A stretch of DNA of 6,837 bases from a bacterium. Lineage in GTDB: Bacteria > Desulfobacterota > GWC2-55-46. This document shows, piece by piece, positions 1 to 5,569 of the stretch. The DNA lies in contig DAIDBB010000287.1 in the NCBI GenBank assembly GCA_027310325.1, positions 1 through 6,837 on the forward strand. Direction: 5' to 3'. How positions within the stretch are numbered: position 1 is the stretch's first letter; the number at the start of each line of letters is the position of its first letter. The position numbers were made by a program, and so were the translations under genes. The notes beneath the pieces were generated by a model that was not told where the DNA came from, did not search any database, and was given only the letters and a program-made list of their open reading frames with translations.

Positions 1-1
1 C

Positions 2-1927
2 GGCTACTCGATATTCCATGCGTTCGGCGCGGTCTTCGACAATCCCGGCCTGATAGCCGTCTGTGTGGTCGGCGACGGCGAGGCTGAGACCGGCCCTCTT
101 GCCACGGCATGGCATTCGAACAAGTTTTTAAACCCGGCCCGGGACGGCGTGGTGCTTCCGATCCTGCATCTGAACGGCTACAAGATAGCTAACCCCACGG
201 TACTCGCGCGGATAAGCAGGGAGGAACTTGAGAACCTCTTTGTCGGTTACGGCTATAAGCCCTATTTCGTGGAAGGCAATGAGCCTTCGGTCATGCACAG
301 GACGATGGCTGATACGCTCGGGAAGGTAATGGACGAGATACGCGAGATACAGGAGAGGGCGCGCAGGACCGGCGCGCTTCGTCCCAGGTGGCCGATGATA
401 ATCTTGAAGACCCCCAAGGGTTGGACGGGCCCCAAAGAGGTCGACGGGAAGAAGACCGAGGGCTTCTGGAGGTCTCATCAGGTGCCCTTGGCCGACATGG
501 CGGAAAAGCCAGGCCACGTAAAGCTTCTGGAGGATTGGATGAAAAGTTACAGGCCCTCTGAGCTCTTCGACGAATTCGGGAAGCTAAGGCCGGACCTCGG
601 AGAGCTAGCACCCAAAGGTGAACGCCGTATGGGCGCAAACCCCAACGCGAATGGCGGACTCCTTCTTAGGGAACTTAAGATGCCGGATTTCAGGGAATAC
701 GCCGTAGAAGTCCCGGCTCCCGGCAAAGTTCCTGCCGAGCCGACAAGGGTACTGGGCCGGTTCTTAAGGGACGTTATGAGGGAGAACCTCGACCAGAGGA
801 ACTTACGCGTCTTCGGCCCCGATGAAACGTCGTCCAACCGCCTTGACCCCGTTTTCGAGGTGACCTCGCGGACTTGGCTTGGAGATACCGTTCCTGAGGA
901 CGAGTTTCTGTCTCCCGACGGGCGGGTGATGGAGATACTTTCCGAGCATACCTGCCAGGGATGGCTGGAAGGGTACCTGCTTACGGGGAGGCACGGATTT
1001 TTTTCCTGTTACGAGGCCTTTATACATATAGTGGATTCGATGTTCAATCAGCACGCCAAGTGGCTCAAGGTCGCTGGCCGGGAGATACCGTGGAGAAGAC
1101 CCATCGCCTCGCTTAATTACCTCCTTACCTCTCACGTCTGGAGGCAGGACCATAACGGCTTCAGCCACCAGGACCCCGGCTTCATAGACCATGTGGTCAA
1201 TAAGAAGGCGGACGTAATACGCGTCTATCTCCCGCCGGACGCGAATTCGCTTCTTTACGTGGCAGACAAGTGCCTTAGGAGCCGTAACCTCATAAACGTG
1301 ATAGTTGCAGGGAAACAGCCCGAGCTCCAGTGGCTTGACATGGATGCGGCGATACGGCACTGTACCGCCGGAATAGGCATGTGGGAATGGGCGAGCAATG
1401 ACCATGGAGAGGCGCCTGACGTTGTAATGGCCTGCGCAGGGGACGTCCCTACCCTTGAGACCCTGGCGGCGGTAAAATTTTTACGTAGCCACGCGCCGGA
1501 ACTCAAGGTGAGGGTCATAAACGTTGTGGACCTCATGACGCTCCAGCCCAAGGAGGAACATCCCCACGGGCTTTCCGATAGCGAGTTCGACAGCCTCTTT
1601 ACGTCGGATAAGCCCATCATATTCGCGTATCATGGGTATCCATGGCTCATACACCGTCTTACTTACCGGAGGACGAATCACGGGAATCTGCACGTGAGGG
1701 GATATAAAGAGGAGGGCACAACCACCACCCCCTTCGACATGGTAGTAAGGAATGACATGGACCGCTTTCATCTGGCCGTGGATGTCGTAGACCGGGTGGC
1801 GAAGCTCGAATACAAGGCCGCTTACATCAAGCAGGCCGTACGTGACAAGCACATTCAGCACAAGGAGTACATCACCAGATACGGCACGGACATGCCGGAG
1901 ATACGCGACTGGAAGTGGAGCGGCTGA
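2..1927 (+). CDS. xfp: Phosphoketolase (Xu5P/F6P), 5'-truncated by window edge
   Basis: Thiamine-diphosphate enzyme that splits xylulose 5-phosphate (often also fructose 6-phosphate) with phosphate to acetyl phosphate plus glyceraldehyde 3-phosphate (or erythrose 4-phosphate); cytosolic. The frame is open from base 2, so the GTG at 65 is not the start. The fragment is 641 residues against about 790-800 for the family, so roughly 150 N-terminal residues are missing. Family signatures seen: the ThDP-binding stretch GDGEAETGPLATAWHSNKF (fragment residues 24-42), TPKGWTGP then GFWRSHQVP (about 154-162), EHTCQGWLEGYLLTGRHG (about 314-331), WRQDHNGFSHQDPG (about 380-393) and the C-terminal MPEIRDWKW. 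No frameshift or internal stop. The gene ends 11 bp from a convergent minus-strand gene. No acetate kinase or phosphotransacetylase is visible. The family call is very secure; preference for Xu5P versus F6P cannot be read from the sequence. Confidence 0.96.
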   Translation, partial: GYSIFHAFGAVFDNPGLIAVCVVGDGEAETGPLATAWHSNKFLNPARDGVVLPILHLNGYKIANPTVLARISREELENLFVGYGYKPYFVEGNEPSVMHRTMADTLGKVMDEIREIQERARRTGALRPRWPMIILKTPKGWTGPKEVDGKKTEGFWRSHQVPLADMAEKPGHVKLLEDWMKSYRPSELFDEFGKLRPDLGELAPKGERRMGANPNANGGLLLRELKMPDFREYAVEVPAPGKVPAEPTRVLGRFLRDVMRENLDQRNLRVFGPDETSSNRLDPVFEVTSRTWLGDTVPEDEFLSPDGRVMEILSEHTCQGWLEGYLLTGRHGFFSCYEAFIHIVDSMFNQHAKWLKVAGREIPWRRPIASLNYLLTSHVWRQDHNGFSHQDPGFIDHVVNKKADVIRVYLPPDANSLLYVADKCLRSRNLINVIVAGKQPELQWLDMDAAIRHCTAGIGMWEWASNDHGEAPDVVMACAGDVPTLETLAAVKFLRSHAPELKVRVINVVDLMTLQPKEEHPHGLSDSEFDSLFTSDKPIIFAYHGYPWLIHRLTYRRTNHGNLHVRGYKEEGTTTTPFDMVVRNDMDRFHLAVDVVDRVAKLEYKAAYIKQAVRDKHIQHKEYITRYGTDMPEIRDWKWSG

Positions 1928-1938
1928 CAGGCGCGGTC

Positions 1939-2433
1939 TTAATGACGCGTGTTGCCGGTAACCCTTAACGCCTCGTTATAAACGTCAGCGGGATTTAGCC
2001 CGGTCTTCATAAGCCCCTTTTTCCTTATGAAGTATTCGGCGATGAAGTTCGCCCTTTTGAACAAGATCCCGTCCCGGGCAAGCGAAATCCAGTCGAGGGC
2101 GATATGGAAAATAAAACCCCACATCACGGCCCTCAAAACCGAAGAGTCCGACCAGTAAGAGACCAGATAAAGCAGGAATATGAATTCTCCTGAGTGGAAG
2201 ACCTCGATATCCAGGAATTCCGGCAGGTGCGAAAGCTTATTGAGAACGTCGTAGTAATCGAACATCCCCCTGAAGCTCAAATCTTTCAGGCCGTTATGAT
2301 AGACGAAGTTCATGTAATGGTCGATATCAATCATAAAAGAAGCGACCCAGAAAAAGACAGTATTGAGGCCGAGAGTATGATAGATCGCGGCAGAAGCCCC
2401 GGCGCCCAGGATCAGATGGTCCCTTGGTCTCAT
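1939..2433 (-). CDS. Small integral membrane protein, DUF457/YdjM-like putative metal-dependent hydrolase
   Basis: A 164-residue protein. The start is taken at the ATG whose complement is 2431-2433, because GAGGGA (complement of 2441-2446) sits just upstream and the product then begins MRPRDHLILGAG. An upstream in-frame start at 2484 would add 17 residues across the promoter and is disfavoured. Hydrophobic stretches lie at about residues 8-35 and 84-118. Candidate metal ligands are H6, D36-x-D38-H39, H80 and H110-x-x-x-D114, spaced as in the membrane-bound metal-dependent hydrolase (DUF457/YdjM) group, where the N-terminal His and the DxDH motif are typical. The family link is by motif pattern, not alignment; substrate unknown. 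The gene stands alone, convergent with the phosphoketolase and divergent from the YHS gene. Confidence 0.7.
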   Translation of the reverse strand: MRPRDHLILGAGASAAIYHTLGLNTVFFWVASFMIDIDHYMNFVYHNGLKDLSFRGMFDYYDVLNKLSHLPEFLDIEVFHSGEFIFLLYLVSYWSDSSVLRAVMWGFIFHIALDWISLARDGILFKRANFIAEYFIRKKGLMKTGLNPADVYNEALRVTGNTRH

Positions 2434-2440
2434 TTTAAAA

Positions 2441-2446
2441 TCCCTC
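2441..2446 (-). promoter_or_regulatory. Shine-Dalgarno that fixes the start of the minus-strand membrane protein
   Basis: Read on the minus strand this is GAGGGA, seven bases before the ATG at 2433. It supports the 164-residue product over the 17-residue N-terminal extension. Confidence 0.65.
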
Positions 2447-2454
2447 GAAATTTT

Positions 2455-2484
2455 ATTATATCCATAAAAGTAATATTGACACAA
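2455..2484 (-). promoter_or_regulatory. Candidate sigma-70 promoter for the minus-strand membrane protein
   Basis: The minus strand reads a perfect TATAAT -10 at 2460-2455. A weak -35, TTGTGT at 2484-2479 (three of six matches), lies 18 bp away. The predicted start of transcription, near 2448, gives a leader of only about 15 bases, just enough for the Shine-Dalgarno. The -10 is strong and the -35 poor. Confidence 0.45.
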
Positions 2485-2488
2485 CGCT

Positions 2489-2518
2489 TTGACAGTGGAC
2501 TTCCGAGGCTCCTATATT
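2489..2518 (+). promoter_or_regulatory. Candidate sigma-70 promoter upstream of the YHS gene
   Basis: A perfect TTGACA -35 (2489-2494) lies 18 bp from TATATT (2513-2518, five of six matches). Another TTGACA is present at 2476-2481 but has no well-placed -10. Transcription would begin near 2525, leaving a leader of about 65 bases before the YHS start. It may drive the genes running rightward from 2591. Confidence 0.45.
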
Positions 2519-2544
2519 ATACCACGGGGTAGCAATGACCGATG

Positions 2545-2553
2545 TGATATAAT
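2545..2553 (+). promoter_or_regulatory. Candidate extended -10 promoter upstream of the YHS gene
   Basis: TGATATAAT is a perfect TATAAT -10 with the extended TGn element, which can work without a good -35; the -35 position here (about 2525-2530) is poor. Transcription would begin near 2560, about 30 bases before the YHS start and just ahead of its Shine-Dalgarno. Confidence 0.45.
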
Positions 2554-2590
2554 ATGCATTGGTTTTTTTATATAGAAAGGAGTACTCAAG

Positions 2591-2799
2591 ATGGCGATAG
2601 ACCCTGTCTGCGGGATGACTGTCGAACCCGAAAAGGCGAAGGTAGTAAGCGTCACAACGGCTCGACAATATATTTCTGCGCCGCTGACTGTAAAAAACGG
2701 TTTGACGCGGACCCGGAGGCCTTCATGGCCATGGTTTCGGTTGCGCCCATAAAGGAACCTTCAGATGATACCGCCAGCCCGCCAGAGTCTTGCCTTTGA
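2591..2799 (+). pseudogene. YHS-domain metal-binding protein, split by an apparent single-base frameshift
   Basis: The ATG at 2591 follows AAAGGAG (2576-2582) at an eight-base spacing and opens MAIDPVCGMTVEPEKAKVVS, the classic first half of a YHS domain. The second half (HNGSTIYFCAADCKKRFDADPEAF) is in another frame and ends at 2799. The two halves join if one base is missing between about 2639 and 2652; the repaired product would be 69 residues, a normal stand-alone YHS protein. YHS domains are small cysteine-containing modules found alone or in metal-transporting P-type ATPases and other metalloproteins; the Cys of DPVCGM and the two Cys of FCxxxC are the likely ligands. Without repair, translation from 2591 leaves the domain after residue 20. 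An upstream ATG at 2554 opens the second frame but lacks a ribosome site and the first half of the domain. This could be a true pseudogene, an assembly error or, less likely, programmed frameshifting. Confidence 0.8.
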
Positions 2800-2847
2800 C
2801 GAAGGGTCCCGCTTTGTGATAAAAAGAAATCTTGGATAAAAATCGCA

Positions 2848-2854
2848 GAGGGGG
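2848..2854 (+). promoter_or_regulatory. Shine-Dalgarno that fixes the cytochrome c start
   Basis: GAGGGGG lies seven bases before the ATG at 2862. It selects that start over an upstream in-frame start at 2832, and the chosen start places the signal peptide directly at the N-terminus. Confidence 0.6.
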
Positions 2855-2861
2855 CCAGATA

Positions 2862-3242
2862 ATGAAGAATCTTCGAAGACTGTCCGGCGTATTCCTGTTT
2901 GTCCTGATCCCGACACTCGCTTTCTTTGCAGCGTCAGCCATGGGGAACGAGCCCGTTGCCGGAGGGGCTTTTTCTAAGGGCGAGGCGCTCTTTAACGCCA
3001 ATTGCTCGAAGTGCCACGGCGTGCGCGGGACAGGAACTGACAAGGGGCCGCCCCTTGTGCACAGGATATATCACCCGAACCACCACTCAGATTTAAGCTT
3101 CCAATGGGCGGTCGAAAGGGGAGCTACGGCTCATCACTGGAGGTTCGGGAACATGCCTCCCATAAAAGGCCTGACCAGGCAGGACGTTGACCTTATAATA
3201 AAATACGTCAGGGACCTTCAAAAAGACGCCGGGATTTTTTAG
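2862..3242 (+). CDS. Secreted class I monohaem cytochrome c
   Basis: A 126-residue electron carrier expected in the periplasm, with one covalently bound haem. The N-terminus is a Sec signal peptide: basic KNLRR, a hydrophobic core to about residue 24, and a likely cleavage after ASA (residues 24-26). The haem site is C48-S-K-C51-H52, with H52 as proximal ligand; M98 in GNMPPI is the probable distal ligand. The C-terminal helix (QDVDLIIKYVRDLQ) matches the usual end of class I cytochromes c. The middle is unusually rich in histidine (H67, H71, H74, H75, H91, H92). The gene follows the YHS gene by 62 bp and precedes the selenoprotein by 23 bp, so the latter two probably share a transcript. Haem attachment would be by System II, whose ResB component is encoded further right. 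The electron partner is not identifiable. Confidence 0.9.
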   Translation: MKNLRRLSGVFLFVLIPTLAFFAASAMGNEPVAGGAFSKGEALFNANCSKCHGVRGTGTDKGPPLVHRIYHPNHHSDLSFQWAVERGATAHHWRFGNMPPIKGLTRQDVDLIIKYVRDLQKDAGIF

Positions 3243-3265
3243 AGTGACCATATCGAGGCCTTCTT

Positions 3266-4066
3266 ATGAGCAGGTTCAAAAATCGCATACTTGCCAGGAT
3301 ATTTACGAGGTTCCCGAAGCTGGTCGACAGGATCGCCGAGAAGACGGAGGCAATCCAGGTCGAAGGCATACCCTGGGCGCCCGTCAGAAAGCCGCTTGAG
3401 ATTTCCAGAATAGCAATAGTCACGACCGCCGGGGTGCATCTCAGGAGTCAACCACCCTTTGACATGAAAGACAGCCAGGGAGACCCTTCTTACAGGGAAC
3501 TCCCATCGCATACCCCAAAAGAAGACTACATCATAACCCACGACTATTATGACCATACGGACGCGGACAGGGATATAAACATAGTCTACCCGATAGACCG
3601 CCTCAAAGAGATGAAGGAGGCAGGCCTCATCGGCGATGTAGCAGGAAAAAATTATGGGTTCATGGGTCATATAGAAGGCCCCCATATAGATACGCTCGTT
3701 CGAAAGACGGCCCCGGAGGTGGCCCGGAAGCTAAAGTATGAAGGGGTAGACATAGCGCTTCTTACCCCCGGGTGAGGGCTCTGCAATCGGTCCGTCGGAC
3801 TGATACAGAGAGAGATAGAAAAAGAGGGTATACCTACGATAGCCATTTCGATAGTGCGGAAGTTTACGGAGGATGTAAAATCGCCAAGGGCTGTTTTCGT
3901 GAAATGGCCCCTGGGGCATCCGCTTGGGGAGCCGTTCAAGGTCGCCACTCAGATGGCGGTTTTGAAAAGCGCGTTAAGGGCGCTCGGGACAATAAAGGTC
4001 CCGGGTACTATCATAGACCTCCCTTACCGTTGGAAACGGTACGAAGACCTTGAAAAGGAGATATGA
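3266..4066 (+). CDS. GrdB/PrdB-family selenoprotein (UGA at 3773 read as selenocysteine)
   Basis: A 266-residue member of the glycine/betaine/sarcosine/D-proline reductase selenoprotein B family, read through an in-frame TGA. ATG 3266 is preceded by GAGG (3255-3258) at seven bases. Motifs before the TGA are family-like: VTTAGVHLRSQPPFDM (about 52-67), DPSYRELP (about 73-80), THDYYDHTDADRDIN (about 91-105), YGFMGHIEGPH and VDIALLTPG. After the TGA the same frame continues without a gap as GLCNRSVGLIQREIEKEGIPT, to a TGA stop at 4064 after KEI. The active site would be U170-G-L-C173, a UxxC selenol/thiol pair. A SECIS-like hairpin follows directly. True GrdB is longer (about 430 residues) and works with GrdA and GrdC; none is seen here, and the length is nearer PrdB. 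It is best called an orphan family member of unknown substrate, probably a cytosolic thiol-dependent reductase (no signal peptide). Some homologues carry Cys at the Sec position. Confidence 0.92.
3773..3775 (+). other. Recoded TGA: selenocysteine codon 170
   Basis: This TGA lies exactly in phase with 3266. The preceding codons give LTPG and the following ones GLC, forming the UxxC motif expected at this position of the family. Protein homology is continuous on both sides, and a SECIS-like hairpin starts three bases later. A plain stop would remove the catalytic motif and the C-terminal 96 residues. Confidence 0.92.
3779..3810 (+). promoter_or_regulatory. Bacterial SECIS element (hairpin directly after the UGA)
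   Basis: The mRNA can fold as follows. CUCUG (3779-3783) pairs with CAGAG (3806-3810). After a small CA/A internal loop (3784-3785 and 3805), AUCGGUCC (3786-3793) pairs with GGACUGAU (3797-3804), with one G-U wobble. The apical loop is GUC (3794-3796), its first base a G, 18 bases after the UGA. Bacterial SECIS elements sit immediately 3' of the UGA with a G at the start of a small apical loop some 16-37 bases away, where SelB binds; this hairpin fits. It lies inside the coding region, so it must also encode the amino acids after selenocysteine. Confidence 0.85.
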
Positions 4067-4143
4067 CAAAGATAGGACCGAATTCTGTCTTTTGAGGGCG
4101 GTTATCACCTGGAATAAAAGTAACGATCTCTAAATCTCTTAAT

Positions 4144-4443
4144 ATGACCGATAAGACATTGCTCGTATTTTTCATATCGGGGTCCGCGCCGCTTCTTTTA
4201 CTCTTTATTTATCTTAAGAGGGGAAAGAGGGGCCCGCAGGGCCCTGACATAGACGCGCTTACCGCCATATTGCCTAACGCGAATTGCGGGGCATGCGGGA
4301 ATTCCGCGTGCAGGGAGCTTGCCGCAAAGTTACTTAGAGGCACGGTCGCTCCCGATGCCTGCGTGTCCGGGGGAGAACTTACCGCCGTAAAGATCGCCAG
4401 GTTCCTCGGGCTTGCGGATGACAGTTTCAGGAACAGGCATTAA
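4144..4443 (+). CDS. Membrane-anchored RnfB-like [4Fe-4S] domain protein, short
   Basis: A 99-residue protein: one N-terminal membrane helix (about residues 5-24) followed by a basic stretch (KRGKRG), then a four-cysteine domain with C48-G-A-C51-G and C56, and C73 sixteen residues on. This C-x2-C-x4-C-x16-C pattern with the NCGACG core is that of the Fe-S domain near the N-terminus of RnfB (PF04060), after a similar membrane anchor. The 2x[4Fe-4S] ferredoxin part that makes RnfB a full electron carrier is absent, and the gene ends cleanly with TAA, so it looks like a genuine short form. It would expose one cluster on the cytosolic face. No other rnf gene is seen. No Shine-Dalgarno precedes the ATG, and no alternative in-frame start lies close by, so the start rests on the membrane anchor. 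It may pass electrons to or from an unidentified partner. Confidence 0.78.
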   Translation: MTDKTLLVFFISGSAPLLLLFIYLKRGKRGPQGPDIDALTAILPNANCGACGNSACRELAAKLLRGTVAPDACVSGGELTAVKIARFLGLADDSFRNRH

Positions 4444-4552
4444 ATAATTCCTAATCTATTGTTAATTTATTTTTAATATTTCTTTGTTACTATGGCTTTG
4501 GCTTCTCCAATACCATGGGAATAGGCGGGTTCTCCGGCCAGAATAAAAACAC
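4444..4552 (+). promoter_or_regulatory. AT-rich intergenic region with candidate promoter for the CYCXC-TPR-ResB operon
   Basis: The first half of this gap is much richer in A and T than the rest of the window. It holds TGTTACTAT (4485-4493), an extended -10 with five of six -10 matches; no good -35 lies at the right distance (TTGTTA at 4459-4464 is 23 bp away). The gap separates the Fe-S gene from the downstream operon and is the most likely place for the operon promoter. No convincing terminator hairpin was found. Confidence 0.35.
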
Positions 4553-4966
4553 ATGACTATGAAGATACTCATTTTGCCGGTTTTTTTGATCGTCGGCCTG
4601 TTGATTCTATCATCCTGCAGCAAAGGGCCCAGTGACTCCGGGGCTGTACAGGCGTCATCACTAAGGGGTGGGGAGACCAGGGAAACGCTTCCGCCGGAAA
4701 ATTTTTCCGGTGTTACTGCGCAGGCCTACAAGGCGGCTAAAGACATGCCCGAAGTCCTCGACAGCATCTACTGTTATTGCGACTGCAAGAAGCACTTCGG
4801 ACACAAGAGCCTGCTCACGTGCTATGTGGATGAGCACGCGAAGAACTGCGACATCTGCTTAAATGAGGCGCTTTTCGCCAGGGAACTCCATAATCAGGGA
4901 AAAGACGCCAGGGAAATAAGGGAAATAATCGATCAACGGTTCGGCGAAATGCATCACGGCGGATAA
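4553..4966 (+). CDS. CYCXC (PCYCGC-domain) family lipoprotein
   Basis: A 137-residue exported lipoprotein. The N-terminus is a lipoprotein signal peptide ending in the lipobox LSSC, so C22 would be lipidated and the protein anchored on the outer side of a membrane. After a flexible Ser/Gly-rich stretch comes the PCYCGC/CYCXC domain (PF13798): C74-Y-C76-D-C78, then C90, C99 and C102, a six-cysteine set suited to metal binding or thiol redox work. NCBI names the family 'CYCXC family (seleno)protein' because some members carry selenocysteine; here all are Cys. Function unknown. Either ATG 4553 or 4559 (giving MKILILP) could start; neither has a clear Shine-Dalgarno. It is followed 19 bp later by a TPR gene and then ResB, which suggests a role in cytochrome c maturation or extracytoplasmic thiol/metal handling. 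Confidence 0.85.
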   Translation: MTMKILILPVFLIVGLLILSSCSKGPSDSGAVQASSLRGGETRETLPPENFSGVTAQAYKAAKDMPEVLDSIYCYCDCKKHFGHKSLLTCYVDEHAKNCDICLNEALFARELHNQGKDAREIREIIDQRFGEMHHGG

Positions 4967-4967
4967 C

Positions 4968-4973
4968 GGAGGG
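4968..4973 (+). promoter_or_regulatory. Shine-Dalgarno supporting a TTG start
   Basis: GGAGGG lies just after the stop of the CYCXC gene (4964-4966) and 12 bases before TTG 4986. No in-frame ATG is found between it and the membrane helix, so the rare TTG start is preferred. Confidence 0.5.
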
Positions 4974-4985
4974 AAGGCGACCGAT

Positions 4986-5549
4986 TTGCAGAATAGAAAT
5001 GTTGTCATAGGAACGGGTGTAGTGGGCCTCCTGGTTCTATTCGGCCTGGGCGGGTATTTTATCGGAATGCGATCCCCCGGCATGGGAAAGGCCGCATCCA
5101 CTCAAGGCGCTGAAGTATCGGCGTCTCCGACGAATAATTCCACCCTCATAGAAGAACTCAAGGCCAGTCTGAAGGCAAGGCCTGATGACCCTGAGGTCAT
5201 GGTGCACTTGGGTGACGCCTATTTCGACTTAAAGCAGTTCAATGAGGCCGTAACCTATTACAAGATGGCTCTTGCCAAGAAGCCCAATGACGCGGAGATA
5301 TTCAACGACATAGGGCTTTCCGTGCACTATCTTGGTAATTCTCCTGAAGGCCTCCGTTACGTGGAAGAGGGCCTCAAGAAAAATCCGTATCACCAGCGGG
5401 TGTGGCTGACAAAGGGTTTTATACTGGCATACGGAATGGGCGACCTTGAAGGCGCCCGCGCCGCCTGGGAGAAGGCCAGAACGCTCAATCCTGAAAGCCA
5501 GGTCGGCAAAGCCGCATCTGAATTTCTTGCTCAATTCAATAAAAAATAA
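4986..5549 (+). CDS. Membrane-anchored tetratricopeptide repeat protein (CcmH/NrfG-like)
   Basis: A 187-residue protein starting with TTG. GGAGGG at 4968-4973 lies upstream at a long spacing of 12 bases, and the start is supported by the membrane helix that follows at once (about residues 6-28). A Ser/Thr-rich linker runs to about 53. Three TPR units follow at exact 34-residue spacing: about 69-102, 103-136 and 137-170, each ending in a KPN, NP or NP turn typical of TPRs. The C-terminal repeats would lie outside the cytoplasm and bind other proteins. It resembles the TPR parts of the cytochrome c biogenesis factors CcmI/NrfG, which hold apocytochrome, and sits 20 bp before ResB, so a chaperone-like role in System II maturation is a reasonable inference but not shown. 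Confidence 0.83.
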   Translation: MQNRNVVIGTGVVGLLVLFGLGGYFIGMRSPGMGKAASTQGAEVSASPTNNSTLIEELKASLKARPDDPEVMVHLGDAYFDLKQFNEAVTYYKMALAKKPNDAEIFNDIGLSVHYLGNSPEGLRYVEEGLKKNPYHQRVWLTKGFILAYGMGDLEGARAAWEKARTLNPESQVGKAASEFLAQFNKK

Positions 5550-5569
5550 GAGAGAAGACCGAACAGCAA

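Noticed and set aside
803..1405. Minus-strand open frame of 200 codons
   Set aside because: It lies antisense to the conserved phosphoketolase core and shows no family features.
1928..1938. Terminator between the convergent phosphoketolase and membrane protein genes
   Set aside because: The gap is 11 bp and no GC-rich hairpin with a T tract is visible on either strand.
2554..2590. N-terminal part of a frame opened by ATG 2554, as the true start of the YHS protein
   Set aside because: It has no ribosome site, overlaps the strong Shine-Dalgarno at 2576-2582, and would replace the conserved DPVCGM half with unrelated residues.
2814..2842. TTGTGA and TAAAAA 17 bp apart as a promoter for the cytochrome c
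   Set aside because: Both boxes match only four of six positions in AT-rich sequence; read-through from upstream is as likely.
3772..4053. Plus-strand open frame of 93 codons overlapping the end of the first half of the selenoprotein
   Set aside because: It is out of phase with the family homology, has no ribosome site, and its product looks like nothing; the true frame runs through the TGA at 3773.
3854..4066. Separate 70-residue gene beginning with ATG or GTG at 3854
   Set aside because: It is in phase with 3266 and forms the C-terminal part of the same protein; no Shine-Dalgarno precedes it.
4064..4066. Second TGA possibly also read as selenocysteine
   Set aside because: The frame meets TAG two codons later and no hairpin follows, so it is an ordinary stop.
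4092..4120. TTGAGG and TAAAAG 17 bp apart as a promoter for the RnfB-like gene
   Set aside because: Weak matches with no supporting element; the 77-bp gap could equally be part of a longer transcript.
4444..4480. AAATAATT and AATTTATTT as a terminator stem after the RnfB-like gene
   Set aside because: Pairing is imperfect and all A-U, too weak for an intrinsic terminator.
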